DNA of 64,000 nt, taken from contig JAVTLE010000014.1 in assembly GCA_033439295.1 (NCBI GenBank), positions 2,294,001-2,358,000 on the forward strand. The letters run 5' to 3'. The notes beneath the pieces are model-generated. The model did no database searches and had not been told where the DNA came from. It was given only the letters and a program-made list of their open reading frames with translations. Source of the stretch: Deuterostichococcus epilithicus. Lineage: Eukaryota > Chlorophyta > Trebouxiophyceae > Prasiolales > Stichococcaceae. Below, in pieces: positions 35,701-46,837 of the stretch. Made by a program: the position numbers and the translations under genes. Position 1 is the stretch's first letter. Every line of letters begins with the position of its first letter.

Positions 35701-38700
35701 GCCACAATTTTTCGCAATATACTTGTCACCACCAGAGCCACGGTATAAATACCCTTATATCTAAGGACAGGCAAGCGTTCGAGAGCCTGATTGCAGCGGG
35801 CAGCGCGCAAGCCCAGATGCGGCCGCTGCTTCCCTCTCGTGGCTGCCGTGTGGACCGCAGCCGCCGACAATCTCCAGCCATTGGCCCATGCCCAGAGGAG
35901 CAACGCAAAGGCCCCAAACGACACCTTCAGAATGGCAAACACAATGGTGCAGAGTCCACCGGAGTTGCCCTGCCTTCAGCGTAGATGTAGTCGTCGCTGG
36001 GGTTGAGCGCCACCTCGCCACCGGGGCCAGACCGCACGCCCAGCGGCACCGCAGCCGGGAACATGAGCAGGATGTCCGCGAAGCAGCGGCCCACCAGGCC
36101 CGGCCATTGCCGCATGTAGAACTCATCGCCCCTGAAGCCCTGCTCAAGGTGGCGGACAGGACATGTGAATCTCAAGGCAGCCAGGCACGTTGCAGTTCAT
36201 TCCCGCGCACATGTGTGTGCTTGTCTCCTGCTGCGCAGGCAAACGGGAACGCGGAGGCAGGGCCGGCATGGACGAGTGCATGTGGACAGGGCGCACCATG
36301 ATCTGCTCCCAGACGGCTGCGAGGCCCGGCTGCCGTGCGCACTGGATCATCAGGCGCCCGATGATGTCGTGGCTGCAACAAGGGACAGTGAGGGGCATCA
36401 GCTGGCGAGATGCAGCCACGAAGTTGTTCAGCTTCTAGAAGCGAACTGAAACGGCTCTGGGTCCAGCTCAAGAACGGCGGCTCCGGCTGAAAAAGGACTC
36501 CAGCGCAAGAACATCGTGAAACCCAGCCCGTGTTGCTGATCCTTGGCCTTTCATGATGCAGCGCACCTTGTGACTGTATACACCTTGCCGCTGCTGCCCA
36601 CCATGCGTACGAGGGGCTCATTGTCGATGTCAGCAAGCTCTGCATTCACGATCCTGCGGATGAGCGTGGCCATGGCCCGCAGGAAAATCGTATGCGCAGG
36701 GATATGCTGCAACTGCTCTGCAGTCCGCCTCGCTGCCTGTGACCGGCATGCATATCAGGCAGCATCAGCAGAGGCAGAAGAAGGTGGAGTGGGCTGGCAG
36801 GGCACCTGCCACGACGTGCCCCTGCAGTCCGACGTCACCTGCTTTGAGCAGCCGGTCGTGCTCGCCCATGAGGCTGAGCACCGTCCGCAGCACCCGCGCA
36901 TCCGCCTAGGGTCATGACGTACAGCTTCAGTGCAAGGCAGCCCCACTATGCAGCACTTTCTCTGCTGTCGTCTTTTGCAATGCAGTTGCGGCGCCACGGG
37001 TTGCGGCGCCTGCACTCAGCACTCCTGCCGCTGCACTGCCCCCTATGCAATTCCAGCGCCGCGGATCAAGGCACCTGGTCTGCCGCGTCGCAGGTCGACA
37101 GGACCACGATTGCGCGCGCTCGCCTCATCGACACCCGCTTCAGGTCACCCTCCAGGTGTGGGTTGCCCTTCCTGTAGCGCAGAAGTCCCGGCGTCAGCAA
37201 GAGTTTCTTCCGTCCAGCTTCTGAGCCCTGCTGCACAGCCGCTCGCGGCGCACTGTCGCATTGCGATGCCGGACTTGCCGTCGTGCCCGACACTCAGCGG
37301 CCTTCATCATCAAGGTTGCCGTCAGCCAGGCCGGGGCAGCGAGCTGCAATAGACTGTGCAGGCCATGCGCAGGGTACCTGCAGACGACGTGTGAGCCCCG
37401 GAACTCGATGCCATGCATGGATAGCTCGAACTCCATGTCCTCCTTCTCCTTCTCCGCCAGGATCACGATGGGCCGGCCTGCAGCAGACAATCATCTGGCC
37501 ATGGGGCCGCGATGCCACGCCCACGCCGTACCCTATGGCCTGCTCTGAGCTTGAAGACAATGGATCTAGGGCACATAGGCACATTGCCCGCGTCACAGGC
37601 TCACCCCCTTCGCTCTCATTGGCCAGGCATATCTGGTCCACAATGGCCACCACCTGCACAGCAGGCAATCAGCCAGAGCTCGGCGATCCGCGCGGCACCG
37701 TGTCCACTAAGCCAGTGCTGCGGTCCCGCCGCAGGGCTCAATCTCCCAATCAACAACCTTGAAGGAGCCAAAACTGCGCACACGCCGAACTGCCTCGACA
37801 AGTTGGTCTCTCACCTTGTCGGACCACCCAAGGATCAGTGTGTGCCCTGTCTCGAGAACCTGTGAGGCAGCCGAGCAGTCAGTCGAGCAGCACAGCCAGA
37901 ACCTGTGAGGCAGCCGAGCAGTCAGTCGATCAGGCCAGCCAGCGAGCATTCAGCGCCTGCACAACCAGTGCGTCAGGGCAGTGCGCCAGCAGAGGCACTG
38001 GGCAACCTCATGCGCCCACCTCCGACCGACCCTTCTTCAGGTCCTCGATCATCGCCGCAATCTGCTCCGACACGATGCCCAGGAGCAGCGCCGTGACGCA
38101 CAGACCGCCCAGCGCAATCAGCACTGCGACGCTGCGCGCCACGAAGCCCGCCAGCGCCGTGCTGCTCGCATCCTCGACGGACGCGAAAGTCCAGTCAATG
38201 CCAACGCCTGCAGCGCGTGCGACTGCTGTCGGCTGCCGTCATGCTTCTCCGTGTGCACGGGCAGGCGGTGCATGTCCCATGGCAGTCTGTGCATAACTGG
38301 ATGGGCGTGTGTAGTGGAGCAGTCCCGGGCAAAGATCCCGCACCCGCAATCGCCTCCCAGATGGCATGGTAGAAGGTCTGTTGGCTGACGATTTTGATGC
38401 CCACAGCGCCGACGACAATAAGGCCCACAGTAAGGTACAGCAGCGCCAGCACCTTTGAGTAAGGGTTGCGTGAGAACCTGCGCAGCCATCAGATACCTCG
38501 GGCCATATCGTTCGTGGCGTCATGCTCAGCCATCCATCAACCATCGACTTTGCTGAGTGGCACGACGTCATGAAACCTGCGAAGGATGAGCTCACCAGAC
38601 GTCCACTCGGTAGGCGAGCTGCTTCCTGAGCGAGTGGTCCGGAGACGGCTGGGGGATGGCCGCCGCTATGCCGGGTGCCACCCTGCTCGCAATGCCTAGC

Positions 38701-39225
38701 AGGCTGTCCATGTGGCGCCATGCCCACACCGCACCGCCCGCGATGCAGAGGAACGACGTGGCCGACAAGATACTTGTCACAACCTGCGGCGAGGTCGATC
38801 AAATTGGGGGCAAGCTTCTCGAATCGTGGCGTGCCAGATGTTGGGACGCGTTGCTGCCGCTGCGGCGACAAGTACCAAGCGCCGCATGTATCTCACGTGG
38901 GCTTGCGCTGAGTCCGCTGGCAGCAGCAGAGGTGGGCCATGCATGCTGGCGCACTGCTGCTGCCCTGCAGCTGTGCTGTTGAGCTGACATTGCAGAGATG
39001 CCAGCGCCGCCATGGCCCTGCGCTCATGAAGATGAACACCTGGATGAGCGATCGTGCGAACGACATGTGCTGCGTCTGAAAGCTGTTCAGGTTGCAAAGA
39101 TGCATGTCTTACCTGGCATTTTGCGAAGCTAGCGTCTGATATGCGACAAAGAGGAGGACGAAGGCTGCCAGCAACAGAGCGGCAATCGGATTCTTGCGAG
39201 CCTTCGCGAGAACGTCCGCGATCAT
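32740..39225 (-). CDS. CASTOR/POLLUX (DMI1)-type ion channel
   Basis: Twenty-two exons: 39113-39225 (ATG), 39040-39082, 38596-38783, 38344-38477, 38020-38207, 37815-37859, 37605-37653, 37378-37477, 37075-37171, 36806-36905, 36567-36639, 36297-36372, 35974-36139, 35474-35606, 35158-35299, 34721-34800, 34471-34547, 34104-34224, 33610-33770, 33235-33365, 33095-33121, 32740-32952 (TGA); about 818 residues. Four hydrophobic helices come first, the fourth followed by IEDLKKGRSE. The RCK-like domains hold GHTLILGWSDK, PIVILAEKEKEDME, RARAIVVL, HDIIGRLMIQCARQPGL, DELLVLAEDDNTY, RLLFVGW, ILILSDSDS, ILSNELVSMALSM and FYDIMRRGRQKGEIVLGF. Plant relatives are nuclear-envelope cation channels. The intron after 35974 has a GC donor. 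Intron 1 would be only 30 bases, so the N-terminal junction is less sure than the rest. Confidence 0.9.
34232..34350. repeat. Perfect 59-base tandem duplication in a CASTOR/POLLUX intron
   Basis: A 59-base unit beginning CATGAAGCCATCTCAGAGAG occurs twice without mismatch, at 34232-34290 and 34291-34349. It lies just upstream (minus strand) of exon 34104-34224, so it lengthens the intron before it. Perfect identity implies a recent event or an assembly duplication. Confidence 0.85.
37856..37935. repeat. Direct duplication spanning a splice acceptor of the CASTOR/POLLUX gene
   Basis: The stretch AACCTGTGAGGCAGCCGAGC plus following bases occurs twice, about 43 bases apart (near 37858 and 37901). 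On the minus strand each copy carries the same pyrimidine tract and CAG acceptor. Exon 37815-37859 uses the inner copy to stay in frame; the outer copy is a potential decoy. Confidence 0.75.
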
Positions 39226-39959
39226 TTACGCATTCAGGCTCGCATTCAACCAAGCGCCTAGAGCTGCAATTCACAGCGGCGACAACGGAGCGGTCCGAAA
39301 GCTGCAGATGTCCCGTCGTGGAAGAGCGCAGATTCCGCAGTGTCCGCGCGAGCCTTCGGCGACCTATCCATCAGTAAAGGAACTTCTCCGATCAGATAGG
39401 GTATGGATCGTGCGCTCAAGTTGTGCACCGACCGCGTAGCTGGCTGGCAGTCTCGTAGTAAGGGTATATACTACAGGGCGGCACTTTCCCTTTCTGTTCC
39501 TTCTTAGGCATGCCAACCCAAGCCAGCCTGATATCTGTGCTCTTTGTGGGCATCAGGTTGTTGTTTGGTGTGTATGCCAGAAAACCCACACCAATTGACG
39601 CCACTGCACATCGCCCATCTACACCCCGCATCGCACGCCGTTGGCCGCTCCGGGGGACCGCCGCTGCCCTGGGTGATGATGTTGTACCCGACTAGTCTGC
39701 ACATGAACTGGCCTTTATTGAATAGGAGATGTTGCAACCACCGGTTGTCGGCCTGCTGCTTGCTGTAGGTGAGGTGACACCACACCAGATAGAAGTGCAG
39801 TATGACATGGGCGACAATCACGTCAATCGCAGCAAGCGCCAGTCGAGCCTCTTCAGTGCCAAGGTAGCGGCTGGACGACTGTCCCTGCTGAGCGCATCCG
39901 AAAACAACATGGATCTTCCCTCTGTATAGTGCAGCTCGTGCAGCATCGTTACTGCCATT
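39226..39959. other. Spacer between TFIIIC5 3' end and CASTOR/POLLUX start
   Basis: About 730 bp between two minus-strand genes. On the minus strand a TATATA-containing stretch lies near 39463-39470, about 240 bases upstream of the CASTOR/POLLUX ATG, and could be a core promoter. No exon recognised. Confidence 0.4.
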
Positions 39960-40093
39960 TCATTCGTCCTGCGCACTTGGTGGCTGCGGCTCTGGTGGCT
40001 GACCTTGTAGCGCAGGTTGCTGGGCATCAGACTGCTGCTGCAGTGACGGCGGCTGCACCTGCTGATTGTGCTGCGGCTCTAGCGGCGCCGGCG

Positions 40094-40137
<44 letters not shown>

Positions 40138-41103
40138 GGCTGTGATGACTGCGGCGGCAGCTGCTGCTGCTTCTTTGGGCGCTTGACAACAGGCGCTGCG
40201 CGCACAAACAGAACAAAGAATCATGGATACATAAGGTCAGCATCCAGGTCAGAAAACTATCATTTGCAATAGGCTTTGCATCAGTTTACCGAAGGCCCTG
40301 CATCACTGACATGCGCCATCATATTTGCAACAGCATGCCTACCTGGCGGAGGAGGCTGACGGAACGCATAGTCGAGTGGCTCGTCCTGCTTGCTGAACAG
40401 CGGCGGCAGGATGGTCAGCGGCGCCCGCTCCTTGCCAAACGGCCCGTCTACCTCGGGGTAACCGGCAAGGTCCTCCGCCTTGCTAGACCCCGCTGTGTAC
40501 TGGAAGTCTGCCATGCCGGCGAACCTGCGCTGCACAGGAGTGATCATGCCGAAGTAGCTTCAGCGCCTGCAGCTGGCAGGTCTTGCAGCATCATCCTCCT
40601 GTTGTGCGGTGCGGCAACCGGTACTAGCGCCGGCGCCGCACCAAGCGCCTGATACACTCACAGCAGGACACAGGAATGCACTGACCTGTACCCGGTGGTC
40701 ACGCGGGCTACCACCTCCGCCTTCACAGCTGGCAGCGCGCCACCGCCGGCATCGACGCCGGCCTCAGGCCTGGTGATGCGCAACAGCAGGGCGCTCCTTC
40801 GCTGCCGCTCAGCGAACATGGGGTGCGCCAGCGGGTCCCTGTGCGTGCCGCGCACGTCAATGCACCTCCAGACGAGACCTCCAATAGTACCGCCAGCAGC
40901 TGCAGTGCGTTCTGCCGCAGGCATGCTGGCGCTCACCCGGGCCGGCAGCAGACTTGCACGTAGCTGGTGCCGCCGCTGTTGTGTGCATCCGATACGCGTT
41001 GCAGGCCGCCCATAGTGTCGAGCGCGGCCTCAACGTTCCGCACATACCCCGGGTACTCGATGAGCATCGCCTGCTGCGCCGGCACTTCCACGTGCTGCGT
41101 CAT
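39960..41103 (-). CDS. GTF3C5: TFIIIC subunit 5 (GTF3C5/tau95) homologue, short form with poly-Gln tail
   Basis: Four exons, all in phase: 40937-41103 (ATG), 40686-40838, 40343-40524, 39960-40195 (TGA); 245 residues. The N-terminal family block is MLIEYPGYVRNVEAALDTMG, then CCRPGDPLAHPMFAERQRR, LLLRITR, VVARVTTGYRFAGMADFQY and ILPPLFSKQDEPLDYAFRQP, matching the tau95 N-terminal half. GTF3C5 helps TFIIIC bind the A box of tRNA genes. Human GTF3C5 is about twice as long. Here the protein leaves homology after the FRQP segment and finishes with a basic patch (KRPKKQQQ), about 14 consecutive glutamines and a Pro/Gln-rich tail. No exon for the C-terminal DNA-binding domain is visible downstream. 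Confidence 0.88.
40098..40138. repeat. (CTG)n/(CAG)n coding repeat giving poly-Gln
   Basis: About 13 uninterrupted CTG units on the plus strand read as poly-Gln on the minus strand within the last exon of the TFIIIC5 homologue. Further CAG-rich patches flank it. Confidence 0.85.
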
Positions 41104-41729
41104 GGTTGCCAGGAACCCCGTCAAGGCAGCGGCGTTCAGCCGGTTGTTGATCGAAGTGTGATGCTGAGTGCCTCCGGAGTGTACTACAAAGCTGTCGCAA
41201 GGAGACTGTATGTCTTGCCATTCTAAAAGGCAACTCCACAGGCGACGTGCGCCATGCTCGTTGCTGAGAGCAGTGCTCGGCGGAGGCCAGTACAACTGCG
41301 AGGCTGCTGGTGAACTCGAGAGTTGCAACAAATTGAAGGCATAGCAGCTGCGATTTGACTACTGTTTTTCAGCAGCGCATCACGTGCAGGGTTCATGAGG
41401 TGCAGTCTTGCAACACGCGCTACGCAGCCTCCCAACACCCGTACCTGTGATCAAGTGGGCTGCCTGCCAAGACTGAGCGCGCGACGAGATCTCTTGAAGT
41501 GTGACTCGGCCACGATGGCCATCAACGCTGGCTCGCTTGCATCGCCAGAATTACGAGCCGTGGCCGGCTTGCAGCCTTTCAGAGGCAATACACAGATGTT
41601 TTGTGATGCTACGCTGATTATTGAGTTGGTCACCCACGCACGAGACGGCGGGTGATGCATGTAGCTGGTCCGCAGCGCCCTTGGCGGTTTCGGAAAGGCA
41701 ACTGGTGGCCTCGGTGGCCTCCTTTTCAG
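41104..41729. other. Divergent region between TFIIIC5 (-) and the SDR gene (+)
   Basis: Must hold the TFIIIC5 promoter and the promoter and unresolved 5' exon(s) of the SDR gene. A plus-strand frame with ATG at 41515 (MAINAGSLASPELR) looks like a possible leader-coding exon, but I could not join it convincingly. Confidence 0.35.
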
Positions 41730-43518
41730 CGCGATATTGACATGCAGCGCATCGCAGGTCGCCCGTTCTCGGAGATGCAGCAGTGTCCAGTGCTCGAGCA
41801 ATGCTGTGGCGGAGCTGCCGGAGGGCCGTCGCGCTGCGCCATCCCTTGCTCGCCGCGATCTGCTCATGGCGACGCTCCTGGCCCCGCTCTTTGCGCCCGC
41901 AGCCATTGAGGCTGCGACAGTTTCAAGTGGCGCAAAGGTCAGGATTACTCGGCCGTCGTGCTGACTTGCTGACCCAAGAAGAATTGCTCTGCAGTGCCGA
42001 CATTCAGGCGTGCTGGGTTGTTGCATGCAGGTGTTTGTGGCCGGCGCAACCGGCAACACAGGCAAGCGCGTCGTAGCGCAGCTGTCAGCAAAGGGCTACA
42101 AGGTCCTTGCTGGGACTCGGGACAAGAAGAAGGCTGACTCACTGTTTGGCAAGGACAGCAACGTCACCATCGTCAAGTTCAACCTCTTTGATGCCGAGTG
42201 AGTTGGCGCACCAGATCTGCTGCCGGTTGCAGCTTGCTGAAGCACGGCTTGGGAAGCTCAGCAGGCGCATCCAAAAGCGACGCATGCGGCACAATGCAGG
42301 AGCATCGCCGGGGCCATTGGCGATGCGGACGCCGTCGTGTCTGCCCTGGGTTACTCAGGCTTCAACCTCGGTGCGCGGACCGTGTAGCGCTGCCTCAAGG
42401 CAGACCTGCCGGTTTCTGCTGCTTGACACTGCTCCCGGCAGCAAACACATTCGACCACCGGCAGCAATCACACATGACAGAAGCTGACTTGTGTTGCTGT
42501 GTATACCCTAGGCAAGTACAAGGAGGTAGATCTGACCGGGACGGTCAACCTGATTGAGGGCGCCAAAAAGGCGGCCGTCAAAAAGTTCGTGCTGCTCACC
42601 TCGTTGCTGACCAACGCCAAGGCCATCGGGCAGGAGAACAACCCCAACTACAAGTTCCTCAATGCCTTTGGCGGCGGTGAGGTCGCCAGGCGTCGGCGCA
42701 TGAATTTGGAAGCTCGAGCCGTGGCGGCAAGTGCAGATTCTACAACAACATCTGGTCCGCCCGTTTGAGATTGCATCTTGCCTGCGGGTGTTCGATGGGC
42801 GGCCTTCTGAATGGGCGGCCCCTTGACGCAGTGCTCGACAACAAGCTGGAGGCAGAGAAGGCGCTGAGGAGCTCCAGTCTGGATTGGACAATCGTGCGGT
42901 GAGCACGCCTGATAAAAACATACAGACACCTGTGAGGCTGCACCTGGTCAGGAGGACACACGATGCAGCTGACTTTTTATTCGTATTGGAGGCTCGACGA
43001 ACACCTCGATGTGCGTGCGCAGGCCGGGGGGGCTATCCAACGAGGCGCCGGAGAACCTGGGGGGGCTGTATGTGTCGAAGGAGGACACACTGCTGGGCGT
43101 CGACAGCGACCCCGGCCGCTCAATCTCCCGAGACACGGTGCGCCTCAAATCATGGCGGCGGACGCCTGATTGATGCTGCCTTCCCGCGCTGTGGACACAC
43201 CAGCTGCCAAGTGGGCCATGCAAGCTGCCGCTCGTCAGTGCTGCTCAGCCTGATGTCTACAGCAGACCGGCGCTGCTGCCATCCAGGGACGCGCGCGCCC
43301 GTGCACGCGTGCGGCGGCGGTCCCCATGCTGTCGATATGCAACACGTCGTGGAAGGGCCCTGCAACTGCAGAACCGATTCATCTCCTACCCCTGACTGCA
43401 GGTGGCGGAGGTCATCGTGGAGGCTCTGTCACAGGGCAAGGCCAGCAACAAGGTGGTGGAGATCGTGCAAGGCAAGCAGGTTGACAAGCTGCAGCCGGAG
43501 AAGTATTTTGACATCTGA
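41730..43518 (+). CDS. Plastid NAD(P)-binding atypical SDR (At2g34460/TIC62-like), 5' end unresolved
   Basis: Exons: about 41730-41937, 42031-42197, 42300-42370, 42512-42676, 42832-42898, 43023-43137, 43402-43518 (TGA); junctions close in phase. The Rossmann dinucleotide motif is VFVAGATGNTGKRVV, followed by VLAGTRDKKKA, DAVVSALGYSG, LTGTVNLIEGAKKAAVKKFV, LLTSLL, WTIVRPGG, SISRDTVAEVIVEAL and VVEIVQG. Arabidopsis At2g34460 and TIC62 are plastid proteins of this fold that bind NADP(H); the substrate is unknown. The first exon codes a leader with RRAAPSLARRDLL, a hydrophobic stretch, and FAPAAIEAA before the Rossmann domain. That has the shape of a bipartite, twin-arginine thylakoid leader. No in-frame ATG precedes 41866, so a further 5' exon probably exists. 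Confidence 0.85.
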
Positions 43519-43871
43519 AAGGCAACATGTAGGCAACATTTGGACATGTATACCAAAGGGAACGATCCGACTTGATCCACCAGCACCTGTGTGCCGGCTT
43601 GTACATTGACGTGCTGATGCAAAATTTTGTGTGAAACTGTACCAAAACTGCTGATCAAACACAACGCTGTTGGTGCATGTCAACTCGAAGGAACCGCCCG
43701 TGACAGCTCTCGAAGGTGCTGGTCGTCAACGGCCAGCTGCTCCTGCATTCCCGCCACATCGATTTGCAGCGGCCACCCGGGCTCTGCGCAGCAGTGCGAC
43801 TTCATGGTCAGCACCAGTCATCAACGAACAACGCCGCATTGTGCATCGATCAGTCCAGTCCGGCTTCGTCC
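43519..43871. other. Intergenic region between convergent SDR and SWT1-like genes
   Basis: About 350 bp, presumably both 3' UTRs. No exon, repeat or RNA gene recognised. Confidence 0.5.
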
Positions 43872-46291
43872 TCACGAGCACACATCATGAGCACCCGCCG
43901 CACCTGCTGCCTTGGCGGTAAGGCACTGCCGGCCAAAGCTGAGCATGCGCCGGCAGTGGGTCAGGACCTGGCGCAGGAAGGCGGGGTCACCGTCCCTGCC
44001 GCGCTGCCGCTGCAGGTCGCCGCAGGCTCGCCACAGCGCCTTGCGTGCGTCCTCAAAGTCCTTGGCGTCAGCGTACGACAGCCCCAGGCTGCTGTCGGCG
44101 CTGTTGAGCGCCCCCAGCATGGCACGCGGCTCATGCCACGGCGGCTGCGGGCTCAGGCAGTCGGCCCAGAGCTGCGGGCCGAGCGTGTGCGACAGCACCG
44201 CCGCGACTGCCGGCTGCAGTCAGTTCAATGAGAAGGACATCAGCGCTTCCTGCAGAGCGCTCCTGGGCAGCCGCCACGCGCACGGCTGTGAATCGTGGGG
44301 ACACATGCCACAGGTCTCGTCTTGGTGTTGTGACACGGAGGCGGTTCCGACCTGAAGGCTGGACAGCAGGATGCGCATCGCATCGCTCGCGGCGCCGTGC
44401 CACTGCGGCGGGGCGGCAGCCGCTGCCGGACTGGCTGCAGGGCCGCCTGCAGCTCCCGCGCCGGGGCTGCTCATGCTCCTGGTCATGGGCGACCCTGTAG
44501 CAGGGCAACGAGCCAGCCCATTCAGCACTCCCTGAGTCGCTGCTTATCAGGCTTGCGTGGCAGTGAATGAATCAGTGCCCACAACATGCAAGGCCGCCAC
44601 TTCGACGCACCGCTGCCGGCTGCTGGTTGGGGGGCCTGCCCGGCTGGGGACGGCGGCAGCAGCGACTGTGGGGTGCCGTGCCCGGAGGAGCGCTGTCGCT
44701 GCACCTGCAGCAACGGCGGCTTCTGCAACTGCGGCTGTTCTTGCGGCACATCGTACATGCTCGTTTCTGGGCGGTGCGCCACCTGCTGTAAGAGCCATGC
44801 CTCTTTCTCAAGCAGAATGTGCTGCCAGTTTAGGCGTGTGTGGAAAAGAGCAGCACACAGGCATGCAGAGTCTTGGTGACCACGACGATCACAACGGCAG
44901 GACAGGAACGGGCACCCAAGGAAGAACGTCCACATGCACCGACTCCTCCGGCAGGTGTACCCGGCAGTACAGCTCTGTAGCATCCCTGCAGGACACGCAT
45001 ATGGGTACACGTTGATCCTGATGCTGCGTTCATCTCAGAGGTATGAGCATGGTCTTGGCTCGGTGGGGCAGCAACAGTGTTGCCGAAAGCGCTAATCTTT
45101 CACATTGCTATCCTTGTCTACATCAAATGGACACCTGGGGCTCAGGGCGTCCGTCGCAAATGCGCGGATGCCGGCGGAGTGCGCCTTGGTGCGCAAGAGA
45201 TTGTCATTGCTGAGCAGGATTATCGCGTTCGTGTGGCTGGCGCGCGTGTCTGTGACCTGCCGCGCACAGCGTCGGCATCAGCACGGCATTATCGGGATTT
45301 TCGCCAATGCCAGAAGCACGTGTGGACAGTCACTGGCAGAAACATTCACCCTCGGTTTGCCAGCAGGCATCTGACGATCCCACCTGCAGCAGGTGGTGCC
45401 ACTGCAGGATGCACTGCAGGATCTTGTCATCGCCGTTCACTCGGTCATGCTGCGCGGTGATCGGGAACTGCTGCTCCGCCTGCGGTGAGATCAGGCGCTG
45501 AGCGCCCCAGGTCATCTATGCACAGCAGTGCGGCTCAGCAGATGACATGTGAGAACGGTGCAGTCGCTCTGACACTTGAGGACCATTGTCGCCACTCACC
45601 TCACGGTACTCCTCAGGGGTCTGCATCTGGAAGAAGCGCCGCATCCGCGGATCATTCAGCGTCCTGATGGCCTCCTGCACCGCCGCCAGCTCGCTCTGCC
45701 GCCGCATGCGGCCGGGCACCTTGAGCGAGTCGAGCTCCCGAAGCACTACCTGCACACAGCGTCCAGATTGGGGATGATTCAGGTGGTCTTGCCCCAGAGG
45801 ATGGCACAAATACTGGCGCGCCCTCTCATGTGCTTTTGCAGGCCTGGAGCAGGCCCGCAAGGGAGGACATGCAGTCGGGCGCTTTCCTGGGAACCACCGA
45901 CACAAGCCTTGCCTGAGGCACGATGACCACGACCTCGAGCCCAATCGTGAGGTCCGCAACGGCGCCCTGGCCGGGCCCGAGGTGCGTAACGAACCGCTGG
46001 AGATACTGGAACGAGCTGGCGTTTGCGTACACGTTTGTGTCCGCCGCCATGTAGATTGTCGCCGAGCCTGCGGCAGCGGACTTTAAACGACGCTGACTGC
46101 GGGGACATGGGGATCTTCACCCTGTGCATGATGTGGTGCCCACATGGTGCCAGACTGCATCACGCCAAACTGCACTCACGGGTGCGGTCCACCATCATTG
46201 CCGCGCGGATTTGCTGCGGCATTATGCGGCCGTAGTTTGTGCTGAGATGACTGCCTGCGATGTCATCGGCATCCTCCATATCGATGTCCAT
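43872..46291 (-). CDS. PIN-domain protein, SWT1-like
   Basis: Exons followed: 46180-46291 (ATG), 45913-46067, 45600-45749, 45384-45479, 45135-45256, then an unresolved stretch, 44352-44494 and 43872-44213 (TGA). The PIN nuclease fold is visible: MAADTNVYANAS (first catalytic Asp), VVVIVPQVVLRELDSLK, NGDDKILQCILQW (second acidic cluster) and TNAIILLSNDNLLRTKAH (third). This order matches SWT1, a nuclear RNA-quality-control endonuclease. The C-terminal exons contain DAMRILLSSLQ and VLSHTLGPQLW, compatible with the helical end of SWT1 but not diagnostic. The intron after 45913 has a GC donor (CAG/GCAAGG). If the frame simply reads on after 45135 it stops soon (RCPFDVDKDSNVKD), so the last two exons could also belong to a separate gene. 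Confidence 0.75.
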
Positions 46292-46837
46292 TGCAGTGGA
46301 GACTGGATGGACCACGAAAAAGAGCACAGGACGGCAGACTGAGAAGCTTTGAAGGCAGACCAAACTGTGCCCAGCCGTAAGATGATCCTAGTGCAGCAAG
46401 CAACCGACCTATGATCTGATCGCTTCGAGCCAGAGCTGAAATTGACCTGTCTGCTGAAAAACTTGGCAGTCTCGATCGGAACTAAGAAGCAGAAGAAAAA
46501 GGAGAAGAACAAGAAGAAGGACCGCACGCAGCGGTGAACGCAATCGTTGTTCCTCAAGAAACCGCGGCAGCGGCATGACACGCGGAGCGTGACATGGCAT
46601 GCTGGAATGGCAGGGTTTATGGTTCACACACGTGCAGTCACGAGTTCACGTTGTGGATGGTTCGGGAGGAGAGAGGAGGAGGACAGGACAGAAGAGAAGG
46701 GGAGAGAGGAGGAAATTCAGGTGGTTTCCAGTACCTTTTGGATGTCTTTTGCAAGCGGGCGTGTTGCCGCGGGCCTGGAGGCCCGCGTTTGCCCGGCGTC
46801 GTCGAAGCAGGGATCAGCGCGGGTGCAGCGGGCCGCA
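46292..46837. promoter_or_regulatory. Divergent promoter region of SWT1-like (-) and lipase A (+)
   Basis: About 550 bp between opposed starts. It includes an A/G-rich tract on the plus strand near 46480-46530 and a GA-rich tract at about 46660-46715. The lipase A frame is open upstream of the chosen ATG, so part of this may be coding. Confidence 0.4.
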
